In this document: positions 27,667 through 34,701 of the stretch, one piece after another
How the letters are laid out: each line of letters begins with the position of its first letter
Numbering within the stretch: position 1 is the first letter of the stretch
Assembly (NCBI GenBank): GCA_019636175.1
Contig: JAHBYC010000030.1
Location: 1-34,701, forward strand
Direction of reading: 5' to 3'
DNA length: 34,701 nucleotides
Source of the DNA: Caulobacter sp.
GTDB taxonomy: Bacteria > Pseudomonadota > Alphaproteobacteria > Caulobacterales > Caulobacteraceae
Notes under the pieces: model-generated
Told to the model about the DNA's origin: nothing
What the model saw: only the letters and a program-made list of their open reading frames with translations
Database searches by the model: none
Position numbers and translations under genes: made by a program

Positions 27667-27695
27667 GTTCTCTAGGTGTTCTTTCTTTCTGTCAA
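27667..27695 (-). promoter_or_regulatory. lexA promoter and SOS box
   Basis: GTTC-N7-GTTC at 27667-27681 is a perfect alphaproteobacterial LexA box. Reading on the minus strand, TTGACA (27695-27690) is followed 15 bp later by TAGAGA (27674-27669), also readable as CCTAGAGA against the Caulobacter GCTANAWC consensus, so the box covers the -10. A degenerate second site, GAAC-N7-AAAC, lies nearer the gene at 27643-27657. Confidence 0.85.
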
Positions 27696-27948
27696 GTTAA
27701 CCAGCCGGCGCTTGAGACCAGGCTTTTCGAAGCGGCCCACCATTATAGCCCGCCGTTGGCTCAGGAAGCGGACGGAGTGGGCGATGGCGGTTGATATTAT
27801 TGAAGAAAATGTGGTCGGCCGGTGGGGCGAGGCCACGGGATCGTAGCCTTCGGCGTAGGCCCAGGCGTGGTCTGATGTGGCCGGATGTGGGTCGAAAAGG
27901 GGGTAGGGCGTCTACAGGCGTTCGACGGTCAGGCCGAATCTGAAGGGG
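27696..27948. other. Intergenic region between lexA and trpC with no confirmed gene
   Basis: This 253-bp stretch lies between the lexA promoter and the trpC stop. It holds a short A/T-rich island (about 27789-27812) inside a possible 20-codon frame (27784-27846) that has GGAG six bases upstream, and two copies of GGTCAGGCC near 27917-27956. No terminator or recognisable gene was found. Confidence 0.4.
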
Positions 27949-28725
27949 TCAGGCCAGCAGGGCCCGGGTGGCGGCGGTGACGTCGTCCTGACGCATCAGA
28001 CTTTCGCCGACCAGCATGGCGCGGGCTCCGGCGGCGGCCATGCGGGCGGCGTCGGCGGCGGTGAAGACGCCGCTTTCGGTGACCAGCAGGACCCCGGCTG
28101 GCAGGTCGTTGGCCAGGCGCTCGGTGACGGCGAGATCGACCACGAAGCTGCGCAGGTCGCGATTGTTGACACCCAGCAGGGTGGCGCCCAGGGCCAGGGC
28201 TCGGTCCTTCTCGGCCTGGTCATGGACCTCGACCAGGGCGTCCATGCCGAGGCGGGCGGCCTCGGCCATCAGGTCGGCGGCCAGGGCGTCGTCGATCATG
28301 GCCATGATCACCAGGATGGCGTCGGCGCCCAGGGCGCGGCTTTCGGCCACCTGCCAGGGATCGACGAGGAAATCCTTGCGGATGCAGGGCAGGGCCACCG
28401 CGGCGCGGGCGGCGACGAGATAGCTGTCGTCGCCCTGGAAGCTGGGGACGTCGGTGAGCACCGACAGACAGGCGGCCCCGCCGGCCTCATAGGCCCTGGC
28501 GAGGGCGGGCGGATCAAAGTCGGCGCGGATCAGGCCCTTGGAGGGCGAGGCCTTCTTGATCTCGGCGATCAAGGCCAGCCGGCCATCGGCGGACCGCTCT
28601 TCCAGCGCCCGGCGAAACCCGCGCGGCGGGGAGGCGAAGGCGGTGTTGACCACCGGAGTCGCGATCTTGCGGGCGGCGACGTCCTCGCGCTTGTAGGCGG
28701 CGATCCTGGCGAGGATGTCGGTCAT
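27949..28725 (-). CDS. trpC: Indole-3-glycerol phosphate synthase
   Basis: TrpC closes the indole ring from CdRP in tryptophan synthesis. The 258-aa TIM barrel has the expected active-site signatures in order: [13 protein letters not shown] (catalytic Lys), [24 protein letters not shown] (catalytic Lys), [16 protein letters not shown] and [11 protein letters not shown], then MLVGESLMR as the phosphate site. It is a single-function enzyme, not fused to TrpF. Its ATG shares one base with the trpD stop (TGATG), giving tight coupling at the end of the trpG-trpD-trpC unit. Confidence 0.97.
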   Translation of the reverse strand: MTDILARIAAYKREDVAARKIATPVVNTAFASPPRGFRRALEERSADGRLALIAEIKKASPSKGLIRADFDPPALARAYEAGGAACLSVLTDVPSFQGDDSYLVAARAAVALPCIRKDFLVDPWQVAESRALGADAILVIMAMIDDALAADLMAEAARLGMDALVEVHDQAEKDRALALGATLLGVNNRDLRSFVVDLAVTERLANDLPAGVLLVTESGVFTAADAARMAAAGARAMLVGESLMRQDDVTAATRALLA

Positions 28726-29738
28726 CAGCTGTTGGTCGCGGCGATGAGGCCGTCGAGGGCGGCGCGGGCCCGGCCGTCGTCAACGACCGCCGCGCCCAGC
28801 TCGACGCCTTCGTGCAGGGTCTCGACCTTGCCGCCGACCAGGAAGGCGGCGGCGGCGTTGAGCAGGGTGACATCGCGATAGGCGCCGCGCTCGCCATCCA
28901 GCATCCGGGCCAGGGCGGCGGCGTTGAAGGCCGGATCGCCGCCGGTCAGCTCGTCCTGGGCGTGCTTGGCCAGGCCGACCGCCTCGGGGGTGATGTTGAA
29001 GTTGCGCACCCCGCCATCGCGCCATTCGCAGACCATGGTCGGGCCGGTGACGGTCATCTCGTCCATGCCCGAGCCATGCACCGTCCAGGCCCGTTCAGCC
29101 CCCAGGGCGCCGAGCACCCGGGCGATGGGTTCGAGCAGCCGGGGATCATAGACCCCCAGCACCTGATGGCGGGCGCCGGCCGGGTTGGAGAGCGGACCCA
29201 GCAGATTGAAAATGGTGCGGAAGCCCAGCTCGGCCCGGACCGGCAGGACGTGGCGCATGGCGCTGTGATGGGCCGGGGCGAACAGGAAGCAGATGCCGGC
29301 GGAGTCCAGGGCCTTGCGCTGTTGCTCAAGCCCGGCGTCGATCTTGACCCCCAGGGCGGCGAGCACATCGGAGGAGCCGGAGCGGGAGGAGAGGGCGCGG
29401 GTGCCGTGCTTGGCGATCTTCAGCCCGCCGCCGGCCGCCACCAGGGCGCTGGCGGTGGAGATGTTGAAGGTGTGCAGGCCATCGCCGCCGGTGCCGCAGG
29501 TGTCGACCACCTCATAGGGATGATCCAGGGTCACGGCGGCGCGACGCATGGCGCGGGCGCAGGCGGTCAGCTCGCCGACGGTTTCGCCCCGCAGCCGGAT
29601 GGCGGTGACCGCCGCGGCGATCTGGGCCGGGGTAGGCTCGCCGCGCAGGCAGGCGGCGAAGAAGGCCTCGGCGTCGTCCTCCAGCAGGGTCTGGCCGTCC
29701 GCGAGGCGGGCGAGAAGGGGCTTGAAGGCGTCGGACAT
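28725..29738 (-). CDS. trpD: Anthranilate phosphoribosyltransferase
   Basis: TrpD transfers the phosphoribosyl group of PRPP to anthranilate. The 337-aa protein has the glycine-rich PRPP loop [18 protein letters not shown], then [21 protein letters not shown] (the common KHGNR motif reads KHGTR here), [30 protein letters not shown] and the acidic metal-binding GMDEMTV region. It lies 47 bp after trpG and overlaps trpC by one base. This is the usual order of the second tryptophan cluster in alphaproteobacteria, with trpE elsewhere. Confidence 0.97.
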   Translation of the reverse strand: MSDAFKPLLARLADGQTLLEDDAEAFFAACLRGEPTPAQIAAAVTAIRLRGETVGELTACARAMRRAAVTLDHPYEVVDTCGTGGDGLHTFNISTASALVAAGGGLKIAKHGTRALSSRSGSSDVLAALGVKIDAGLEQQRKALDSAGICFLFAPAHHSAMRHVLPVRAELGFRTIFNLLGPLSNPAGARHQVLGVYDPRLLEPIARVLGALGAERAWTVHGSGMDEMTVTGPTMVCEWRDGGVRNFNITPEAVGLAKHAQDELTGGDPAFNAAALARMLDGERGAYRDVTLLNAAAAFLVGGKVETLHEGVELGAAVVDDGRARAALDGLIAATNS

Positions 29739-29785
29739 TCAGCGGGCTTTGGGCAGGAGGGCGGGGGCGGGGCGCATCGGAGGGA

Positions 29786-30376
29786 TCAGACGACCGCCGT
29801 GCGCGGCACATTGGCCAGATCGAGAAAATTGCCGAGCAGCTGATGGCCGCTGTCGGTGGCGATGGACTCGGGGTGGAACTGCACCCCGTGCACCGGGCGG
29901 GTGCGGTGGGCCAGGCCCATGATCTCGCCGTCCTCGGTCCAGGCCGTCACCTCGAGGTCGGCGGGCAGGGTGGCGCGATCGACCGACAGGCTGTGATAGC
30001 GGGTGGCGGTGAAGGGGCTGGGCAGATCGCGGAACACACTGGCGCCCTCATGCAGGATCGGGCTGGTCTTGCCATGCATGATGGACTTGGCCCGCACCAC
30101 CTGGCCGCCGTAGGCCTCGCCCATCGCCTGATGTCCCAGGCAGACACCGAAGATCGGCAGGTCATCCGGCGCCTGGGTAAGCAGGTCCAGACAGATGCCG
30201 GCCTGGGCCGGGGCCTTGGGGCCGGGCGACAGCAGGACGGCCGCCGGCCGCAGGCCAAGGGCCTCGGTCACGGTCAGGGCGTCATTGCGCCGGACCAGCG
30301 TCTCCGCCCCAAGCTCGTTCAGGTAATGGACGAGGTTGTAGGTGAAGCTGTCGTAGTTATCGATCACCAGGATCAT
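29786..30376 (-). CDS. trpG: Anthranilate/aminodeoxychorismate synthase glutamine amidotransferase subunit
   Basis: This class I glutamine amidotransferase of 196 aa supplies ammonia to TrpE and possibly also to PabB for folate. The catalytic triad is visible: Cys79 in [12 protein letters not shown], and His168 and Glu170 in VQFHPES. The N-terminus [19 protein letters not shown] is typical. It begins the trpG-trpD-trpC unit; trpE is not in the window. A promoter-like GCTAGAAG element ends only 6 bp before the ATG, so the mRNA may be nearly leaderless. Confidence 0.96.
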   Translation of the reverse strand: MILVIDNYDSFTYNLVHYLNELGAETLVRRNDALTVTEALGLRPAAVLLSPGPKAPAQAGICLDLLTQAPDDLPIFGVCLGHQAMGEAYGGQVVRAKSIMHGKTSPILHEGASVFRDLPSPFTATRYHSLSVDRATLPADLEVTAWTEDGEIMGLAHRTRPVHGVQFHPESIATDSGHQLLGNFLDLANVPRTAVV

Positions 30377-30382
30377 GCGTCG

Positions 30383-30410
30383 CTTCTAGCCGGGTTGGCG
30401 CGGAAGGCAA
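30383..30410 (-). promoter_or_regulatory. Candidate trpG promoter, possibly leaderless
   Basis: On the minus strand TTGCCT (30410-30405) is followed after 14 bp by GCTAGAAG (30390-30383), a close match to the Caulobacter TTGACGS-N10-14-GCTANAWC promoter. The start codon is only six bases further on, leaving no room for a trp leader peptide or attenuator. Confidence 0.5.
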
Positions 30411-30465
30411 ACGACTCCGTCGGGCCGGGGCTTGCCGTTTGTCCGGCGGAGGTGAAGATCAGCCC

Positions 30466-30690
30466 ATGTCGATCCGCGATTCCGCCATCGAGCCGGAAGC
30501 CCTGGCCTACGCCCGGGGCCTTCTGAAGCCGCCCGTCGAAAGGGACGCGACCTGGCAGGCGATCGGGGCGGCTGGCCTGTGGGCGGTCTGCGCCATCGCC
30601 CTGGCCTTCGCCATGCTGACCGCGCCGGCGCCGGGGTCGGTGGAGCCGAAGGCGCGGAAGGCGATCCCTGAACAAGCCGACGGGGGCTGA
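30466..30690 (+). CDS. Small hypothetical membrane protein, 74 aa
   Basis: I do not recognise this protein. It is 74 aa with a charged N-terminal half (MSIRDSAIEPEALAYARGLLKPP), one hydrophobic segment at about residues 28-50 (GAAGLWAVCAIALAFAMLTAP), and a short charged tail. ATG 30466 is chosen over an in-frame TTG at 30439 because GGCGGAGGTGA lies between them as a ribosome binding site. It is divergent from trpG, with 89 bp between starts. A single-spanning inner-membrane protein is the most that can be said. Confidence 0.6.
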   Translation: MSIRDSAIEPEALAYARGLLKPPVERDATWQAIGAAGLWAVCAIALAFAMLTAPAPGSVEPKARKAIPEQADGG

Positions 30691-30734
30691 GGGGCGGGTT
30701 TGCGGCATTGGTGGCGGAGACCTCACATATTCAC

Positions 30735-30914
30735 CCGTCATCCCGGCCGTAGCGTAGCGGAGAGCCGGGACCCAGAGGGGGCAGGGCGCGGACCGGGCAG
30801 CCGTAATTTTCAGCGCTTGTGGCCCCTGGGTCCCGGATCGGCCTGCGGCCGTCCGGGATGACGGTGGGGTGAGCGGGTCAGGCCGGATCGGCCTGCGGCC
30901 GTCCGGGATGACGG
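30735..30914. repeat. REP-like palindromic intergenic element with a duplicated arm
   Basis: CCGTCATCCCGG (30735-30746) is the exact reverse complement of CCGGGATGACGG (30853-30864). Nested inside, CCGGGACCCAG (30765-30775) is the reverse complement of CTGGGTCCCGG (30826-30836), making a roughly 130-bp hairpin-forming unit. The right-hand arm of 32 bp (30833-30864) is repeated exactly at 30883-30914, 50 bp later. It lies between convergent genes, the usual place for REP/BIME-like elements, and would form a strong stem in transcripts from either side. Confidence 0.8.
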
Positions 30915-30954
30915 GGGAAAGGAAAGGGGCCGGCCTGGCCTCCTGCCAGAAGGG

Positions 30955-31680
30955 TCAGTGCTGGCGTTGGTACTTGGCGGCTTCCTGCGGGGTGATGTCC
31001 ATCAGGGCCGGGGCGTACTGGTTGTAGGTCGCGGTGTTGTCGGTGCGGACGACGACCTCGCGGTGTCCCTGCCAGATCATGTGCAGGGCGACATAGAGGA
31101 CGATGGCCAGGCCGACGTAGCCGATCCAGCGCTGCTTGTGCAGAAGTCGGGCGATCCAGCTGGCGGCGACGCCCATCAGGGCGATCGACAGCAGGAGGCC
31201 GAAGACCAGCACGCCGGGATGTTCGCGCGCCGCGCCGGCGACGGCCAGGACGTTGTCCAGGCTCATGGAGACATCGGCGATGAGGATCTGCAGGAAGGCG
31301 GCGCCGAAACTCTTGGCCTGGCGGACGGGGGCTTCGTGACCGGCGAGCGTGGCCTCGGCGTGGGCCTCATCATGCACCGCCTGCTCGCGGATCTCGCGCC
31401 ACATCTTCCAGCAGACCCAGAGCAGCAGCACCCCGCCGGCCAGAAGCAGGCCGATGACGGCCATCAGCTGGACGGTGATCAGGGCGAAACCGATGCGCAG
31501 GATCACCGCGGCGATCAGGCCATAGATGATCGCCTTCCTGCGATCCTTCTGCGGCAGGCCCCCCGCGGCCAGGCCCACGGCCACCGCATTGTCCCCCGCG
31601 AGGACCAGGTCGATCATCAGGACCTGGAGGAAGGCGGCGCCCGCGCCCGCCAGATCAGCGCCAAAGAGTGTCTCGAACAT
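30955..31680 (-). CDS. TerC-family integral membrane protein
   Basis: A 241-aa polytopic membrane protein of the TerC/YjbE class. Two family motifs with membrane-embedded acidic residues are present: DLVLAGDNAVAVG (Asp24, Asp30) and DVSMSLDNVLAVAG (Asp135, Asp141). The cytoplasmic-type loop between the halves is rich in Glu and His (VHDEAHAEATLAGHEAP). TerC relatives are linked to tellurite resistance and, in Bacillus and E. coli homologues, to manganese export or metalation of secreted enzymes, so a divalent-metal role is plausible. It lies 74 bp downstream of a lipoprotein gene with a His-rich tail, and the two are probably one operon. No yybP-ykoY riboswitch is visible. Confidence 0.88.
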   Translation of the reverse strand: MFETLFGADLAGAGAAFLQVLMIDLVLAGDNAVAVGLAAGGLPQKDRRKAIIYGLIAAVILRIGFALITVQLMAVIGLLLAGGVLLLWVCWKMWREIREQAVHDEAHAEATLAGHEAPVRQAKSFGAAFLQILIADVSMSLDNVLAVAGAAREHPGVLVFGLLLSIALMGVAASWIARLLHKQRWIGYVGLAIVLYVALHMIWQGHREVVVRTDNTATYNQYAPALMDITPQEAAKYQRQH

Positions 31681-31694
31681 AGGCCCTCAATGCG

Positions 31695-31730
31695 TCAGCC
31701 GCCGGCCCCTGACAAGGAGTCGGCGGCTGA
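31695..31730 (-). promoter_or_regulatory. 10-bp hairpin between the His-rich lipoprotein gene and terC
   Basis: TCAGCCGCCG (31695-31704) and CGGCGGCTGA (31721-31730) form a perfect 10-bp stem around a 16-nt loop. It occupies the middle of the 74-bp intergenic gap and ends 14 bp before the terC start. There is no U tract, so an mRNA processing or partial attenuation role is more likely than termination. Confidence 0.5.
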
Positions 31731-31754
31731 TGTCTTCACTCCAAGCCGAACCGA

Positions 31755-33647
31755 TCAGGCGTGTTCGGGTTCCCGGTGGTGATGGTCCTCGGCATGCTTG
31801 TCGCCGTGCGCGTGATCATCGTGGGCTTGGTCGTCATGCCCATGATCGCCGTGCCCATGATCTGCGTGCCCGTGATCATCATGGGCATGGGCCGCGTGCC
31901 CATGGTCGTCATGAGCGTGATCGGCGGGGGCGTGATCTTCGCCGGCGTGACCATGAGCGTGATCGTCGTGCGCGTGGTCGTCATGCCCATGATCGGCGTG
32001 AGCCTCGGCGGCCGGGGCGTGGCCATCGGCATGGGCCGGCTCGGGGTGGGCCTCCGGATGAGCGGCGGCCGCCTCTTCAGCCGGGGTGAAGGTCATGGCC
32101 GAGGAGCCGGCTTCATAGCCGGCCGCCGCCGGCGTCTGATCGGCGTGGTGAGGATCGGCGTGGTGATCGGCCGCGTGGGCTTCCACCGCGTGGACCTCGG
32201 CCGCCGGCGCATGGGCGGTGTGGCTGACCTGGGGCTCCGGCTCGGGCGCGGGGGCCTCGTCCTCGGCGTGGTTGTAGTCGGTCATGGTGCGGAACTTGCG
32301 GCGCCGCTCCTCGCGGGCGCGGCGACCGGCGCCGGCGCGGGCCATGGCCAGCAGGATCAGCAGAAGCACGAAGGCGATGATGCCCGCCGTTGTGGCGCCG
32401 GGCGAGATCACCTGGCCGCCGACGATGATCGGCTTGAGGCCCGGCAGCGCCAGCTTGTCGAGGCTGGGCAGGCCCCACTTCTTCGCCTGGGACTTGGCGG
32501 TCTCGACCGTGCGGGCGACGGTCTGTTCCAGGGTGGCCAGGGAGAAGGTCTGGGTCTTGCCCTTCTGACCGGTCAGGGCGCCGTTGACGGTGGCCTTCAG
32601 CGGGGTCTTTTCGCCGTCGCCGGGCTTGACCATCCAGTCGAAACTGGCGGCCTCGCCCTTCTTCAGGGTCTGGGTCTGGGCGGCGTTCGGGGTGATGGTG
32701 TAGCCATCGCCGGTGAGGGTGGCGGAGACCTCGGCCTTCTTCGCGGACTTGGTCAGGCCCAGCTTGGCCGCTTCCTTCTGAATGACATCCAGCAGGTTTA
32801 TCGGCAGGGACAGGGTGACCTTGGACTCCTCGCCCTTGGCCAGGCTGTCGGGAACGGTCAGCACCGCGCCCTTGGCGACCTCGGGGCCGACGCTGGACGA
32901 CAGCTGCGCCATCTTCGGATCGACCGGCGGGGCCTTGGCCGCGGGCGCGACGGCGGGCGGCGCGATCTTCGGCGCCGGAACGGGCGCGACGACGGGCGGC
33001 GGAACCGCCTTCACCGGCGGCGGGGCGACGGCGACTTTCGGCGCGGGGGCGGGCGCGGGGCGCGGCGCCGGAACGGGTTTCGGAGCCTGCGCCTTGACCG
33101 TGGGGGCCACGGGCTTGAGCTTCGGCTTGGGGTGGAACCAGTTGCGGTTATGGCGCGGCGCCGAGCTTGGCTGCGGGGCGTAGCGCTTGCCATAGACGAG
33201 GCGACGCTCGCGCGGGGTCATGTCCTCGGGATTGGCGATGGGCCGCATCGCCACGACAAGGGTGCCGTCGGCCTTGCGCCACGACCGCAGGGGGGCGCCG
33301 GGCGTCACATCGGCCTCGACCTCGACGATCTGGCCGGGAAGGGGCTTGTAGCGGAGGTGGTCGAACTTGTGGCCGTAGATCTGCTGGCGCAGGGGCAGCG
33401 GCAGGTTTTCGGGGTTGGGGATGGGGTCCATCCCGGTGAAATCGCGAGGCCCGCCGACAAGGCCGCTGTCATCGGGGGGCGCGGTGTCGCCGCCCATCAG
33501 GTCGGTGGAGGTCCGGGGTTGTTCATAGGTCGAGGGGCCGGGGCCGCCGTAGCCATCGTCAGGGGCGCCCCCGCCACAGCCCGTCAGGGCCAGAAGCGCC
33601 ACCCCTGAAGCGGCGTAAGCTGTCGTAATCAACCAATTTTTCGCCAC
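31755..33647 (-). CDS. Large lipoprotein with one transmembrane segment and a histidine-rich cytoplasmic tail
   Basis: I do not recognise the family. GTG 33647 is preferred because GGGGG lies six bases upstream and it gives a textbook lipoprotein signal, MAKNWLITTAYAAS...LALTGC, with Cys24; an ATG 18 bp earlier is the alternative. Of 630 aa: a Gly/Pro-rich start; two copies of a 23-residue motif (73-95, 134-156; PIxNPE...YG); a Pro/Ala-rich spacer; a beta-rich domain (about 240-380); one membrane helix (about 416-435) followed by RRAREERRRKFR, which predicts a cytoplasmic C-terminus. The last 81 residues hold 29 His in HDDHAH/HGHADH-like repeats, a likely metal-binding tail. It precedes a TerC-family gene, so metal handling is inferred. 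The long opposite-strand frame here is a shadow. Confidence 0.82.
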   Translation of the reverse strand: MAKNWLITTAYAASGVALLALTGCGGGAPDDGYGGPGPSTYEQPRTSTDLMGGDTAPPDDSGLVGGPRDFTGMDPIPNPENLPLPLRQQIYGHKFDHLRYKPLPGQIVEVEADVTPGAPLRSWRKADGTLVVAMRPIANPEDMTPRERRLVYGKRYAPQPSSAPRHNRNWFHPKPKLKPVAPTVKAQAPKPVPAPRPAPAPAPKVAVAPPPVKAVPPPVVAPVPAPKIAPPAVAPAAKAPPVDPKMAQLSSSVGPEVAKGAVLTVPDSLAKGEESKVTLSLPINLLDVIQKEAAKLGLTKSAKKAEVSATLTGDGYTITPNAAQTQTLKKGEAASFDWMVKPGDGEKTPLKATVNGALTGQKGKTQTFSLATLEQTVARTVETAKSQAKKWGLPSLDKLALPGLKPIIVGGQVISPGATTAGIIAFVLLLILLAMARAGAGRRAREERRRKFRTMTDYNHAEDEAPAPEPEPQVSHTAHAPAAEVHAVEAHAADHHADPHHADQTPAAAGYEAGSSAMTFTPAEEAAAAHPEAHPEPAHADGHAPAAEAHADHGHDDHAHDDHAHGHAGEDHAPADHAHDDHGHAAHAHDDHGHADHGHGDHGHDDQAHDDHAHGDKHAEDHHHREPEHA

Positions 33648-33742
33648 CGGAACCCCCGATCCCATGTCGACAATGGATGGCGGATCGTCACGTCCGCCGG
33701 TACTGGAACCGGGAGGAAATCACGCCTTTGGACGAAGTCAAA

Positions 33743-33763
33743 ACCCAAAATTCACTTTTGGGT
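33743..33763 (-). terminator. Probable terminator at the end of rlmB
   Basis: ACCCAAAA and TTTTGGGT (33743-33750 and 33756-33763) form a perfect 8-bp stem with a five-base loop that includes the rlmB stop codon. On the minus strand the stem is followed by TTTGAC. The A/T-rich stem makes it moderate in strength. Confidence 0.5.
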
Positions 33764-34597
33764 AACCTGTTCGCCCAGAGCGCGAGCCCGGCTGGCCTCA
33801 TAGAGGGCTATAGCGGCGGCGTTTGACACATTGATGCTTTCGAAGCCGCCGGGCATGGGAATCTTCGCCAGGACCTCGCAATGTTCGGCGACCAGACGGC
33901 GCAGGCCGTCGCCCTCGGAGCCCATCACCAGAACCGTCGGCCGGGCGTCCAGGGCGGCCTCCAGGGACAGGTCCGCCTCGCCGGCGAGGCCCACCGCGCG
34001 CCAGCCCATGTCGGCCAGCTGTTCGAGGGCGCGGGACAGGTTGACGACCGAGGCGTGGGGGATGCGATCCACCGCCCCGACGGCGGCCTTGGCCAGGGCC
34101 CCGCTGAGGGTCGGGGCGTTGCGGTCCTGCAGGATCACCCCCCTGGCGCCGAAGGCGGCGGCCGAGCGGAAAATGGCCCCGACGTTCTGGGGATCGGTCA
34201 CCTGGTCCAGCATCAGCAGCAGGCCTTCGGCGGGCTGGCCCAGGGCGTCGAGGGACAGCGGCTCGAGCGGCTCGATCTTCATCGCCACCCCCTGGTGGAC
34301 GGCGCCGGGCGGGAGCAGGCGGGCGATGTCCTGGCCATCGAGAATCTCGGCGCTCGCCGCCCGGCCGAATCGTGCGTTCAGCGCCTTGGCGCGATCGGCG
34401 GTGGCCAGCAGACGGCGGGCCGCGGCGCGGCGCGGATTCGCCAGAGCCGCCTCGACCGCGTGCACGCCCCACAGCCAATCTTTCGCGTCCGGGCCGCTGG
34501 AACGGCCGGAAACCCTTGGCGGACCTGACTTTTCACGCTTTTCGGGGCGCGGACGATTCCCTGTTTTCCGGTCGTTGCGTTCGCGAGATGAGGACAC
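33752..34597 (-). CDS. rlmB: 23S rRNA (guanosine-2'-O-)-methyltransferase RlmB, TrmH family
   Basis: This SPOUT-class methyltransferase modifies a conserved 23S rRNA guanosine (Gm2251 in E. coli) near the peptidyl-tRNA site. The 281-aa protein begins with a basic, disordered extension of about 40 residues. The substrate-binding domain follows (WLWGVHAVEAALANP) and then the knotted SAM-binding domain with the three motifs DPQNVGAIFRSA, VLVMGSEGDGLR and IPMPGGFESINVSNAAAIALYE. GTG 34597 is the only standard start before an upstream stop, with GGAG at a distance; translation may begin further in, given the poorly conserved extension. A strong promoter on the other strand begins right at its start codon. 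Confidence 0.93.
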   Translation of the reverse strand: MSSSRERNDRKTGNRPRPEKREKSGPPRVSGRSSGPDAKDWLWGVHAVEAALANPRRAAARRLLATADRAKALNARFGRAASAEILDGQDIARLLPPGAVHQGVAMKIEPLEPLSLDALGQPAEGLLLMLDQVTDPQNVGAIFRSAAAFGARGVILQDRNAPTLSGALAKAAVGAVDRIPHASVVNLSRALEQLADMGWRAVGLAGEADLSLEAALDARPTVLVMGSEGDGLRRLVAEHCEVLAKIPMPGGFESINVSNAAAIALYEASRARALGEQVTQK

Positions 34598-34603
34598 TAT
34601 AAG
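34575..34603 (+). promoter_or_regulatory. Strong promoter reading out of the right edge
   Basis: TTGCGT (34575-34580), a 17-bp spacer and TATAAG (34598-34603) form a near-consensus promoter on the plus strand, overlapping the rlmB start. Transcription would begin near 34610 and enter the possible tRNA at the edge. A 6-bp hairpin with CCTTCC/GGAAGG arms lies in the transcribed leader. Confidence 0.6.
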
Positions 34604-34684
34604 ACGCGCTCCGATTTGGGGCCTTGGTCCTTCCCGTTACGACGGAAGGGGCCGCGCCGCCAAGGAAATGCCTGCATGCGCGCT

Positions 34685-34701
34685 GGGGGAATGTCCCGAG
34701 T
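34685..34701 (+). tRNA. Possible 5' end of a tRNA gene cut by the window edge (Tyr-like)
   Basis: The last 17 bases, GGGGGAATGTCCCGAGT, resemble a tRNA start: a seven-base acceptor arm GGGGGAA, then TG, then a D-arm beginning with CCCGAGT as in many tRNA-Tyr genes. The strong promoter about 80 bp upstream fits a stable RNA, and I recall rlmB next to tRNA-Tyr in other alphaproteobacteria. Too little is visible to confirm, and the position-14 A is one base off the simplest alignment. Confidence 0.35.

Noticed and set aside
31681-31754. Manganese riboswitch (yybP-ykoY type) before the TerC-family gene
   Set aside because: The gap is only 74 bp, and the conserved loop sequences of that riboswitch are not visible; only a simple hairpin is present.
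31780-32020. CRISPR-like short repeats
   Set aside because: The periodic CATGATC/CGTGATC words are codons of the His-Asp repeats in the lipoprotein tail, not spaced direct repeats with unique spacers.
31761-33608. 615-codon plus-strand open frame opposite the His-rich lipoprotein
   Set aside because: It is the complement of the His/Asp and Pro/Ala repeats of the lipoprotein; the minus-strand frame has the signal peptide and ribosome binding site.

Overview
This is a high-GC chromosomal segment from an alphaproteobacterium, almost certainly family Caulobacteraceae (Caulobacter/Phenylobacterium type). The evidence is the order rpsB-tsf-pyrH-frr-uppS-cdsA-dxr-rseP(mmpA)-bamA-skp-lpxD-fabZ-lpxA-lpxI-lpxB; LpxI used in place of LpxH; the alphaproteobacterial direct-repeat LexA box (GTTC-N7-GTTC); and a 29-codon LexA-boxed gene before dnaE that matches Caulobacter sidA in length, topology and control. 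No phage, insertion sequence, CRISPR array or rRNA was seen.

Layout. Positions 1-1832 (minus) hold a BlaI-type repressor and a BlaR1/M56 membrane protease that runs off the left edge, with a BlaI operator on their promoter. Positions 1988-2305 encode an unrecognised 105-aa protein. Next come a LexA-controlled 29-aa membrane peptide (2411-2500, probable sidA) and dnaE. Positions 6297-21209 (plus) are one dense housekeeping block. It covers translation (rpsB, tsf, frr), UMP kinase, undecaprenyl-PP and phospholipid precursors, the MEP isoprenoid pathway, the site-2 protease, outer-membrane protein assembly and the early lipid A pathway. Genes from uppS onward mostly overlap or nearly touch, which suggests coordinated envelope biogenesis. 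Positions 21446-24729 (minus) carry gltX, gltA and a GNAT acetyltransferase, with comEC overlapping the gltX start antisense. Then follow lexA (minus) and trpG-trpD-trpC (minus). A small membrane-protein gene and a REP-like palindromic element come before a TerC-family transporter paired with a large lipoprotein that has a histidine-rich cytoplasmic tail. rlmB (minus) closes the window, with a strong outward promoter and what may be the first bases of a tRNA at the right edge.

Most notable observations: (i) the LexA-controlled 29-aa gene, which is easily missed; (ii) a possible RNA switch at the lpxD start, where the Shine-Dalgarno and AUG lie in the loop of a perfect 11-bp hairpin that competes with an upstream hairpin; (iii) the TerC plus His-rich lipoprotein pair, a candidate undescribed metal-handling module; (iv) the BlaI operator TACATCTGTA on its own promoter, with a BlaR1 that lacks a recognisable beta-lactam sensor domain in the visible part.
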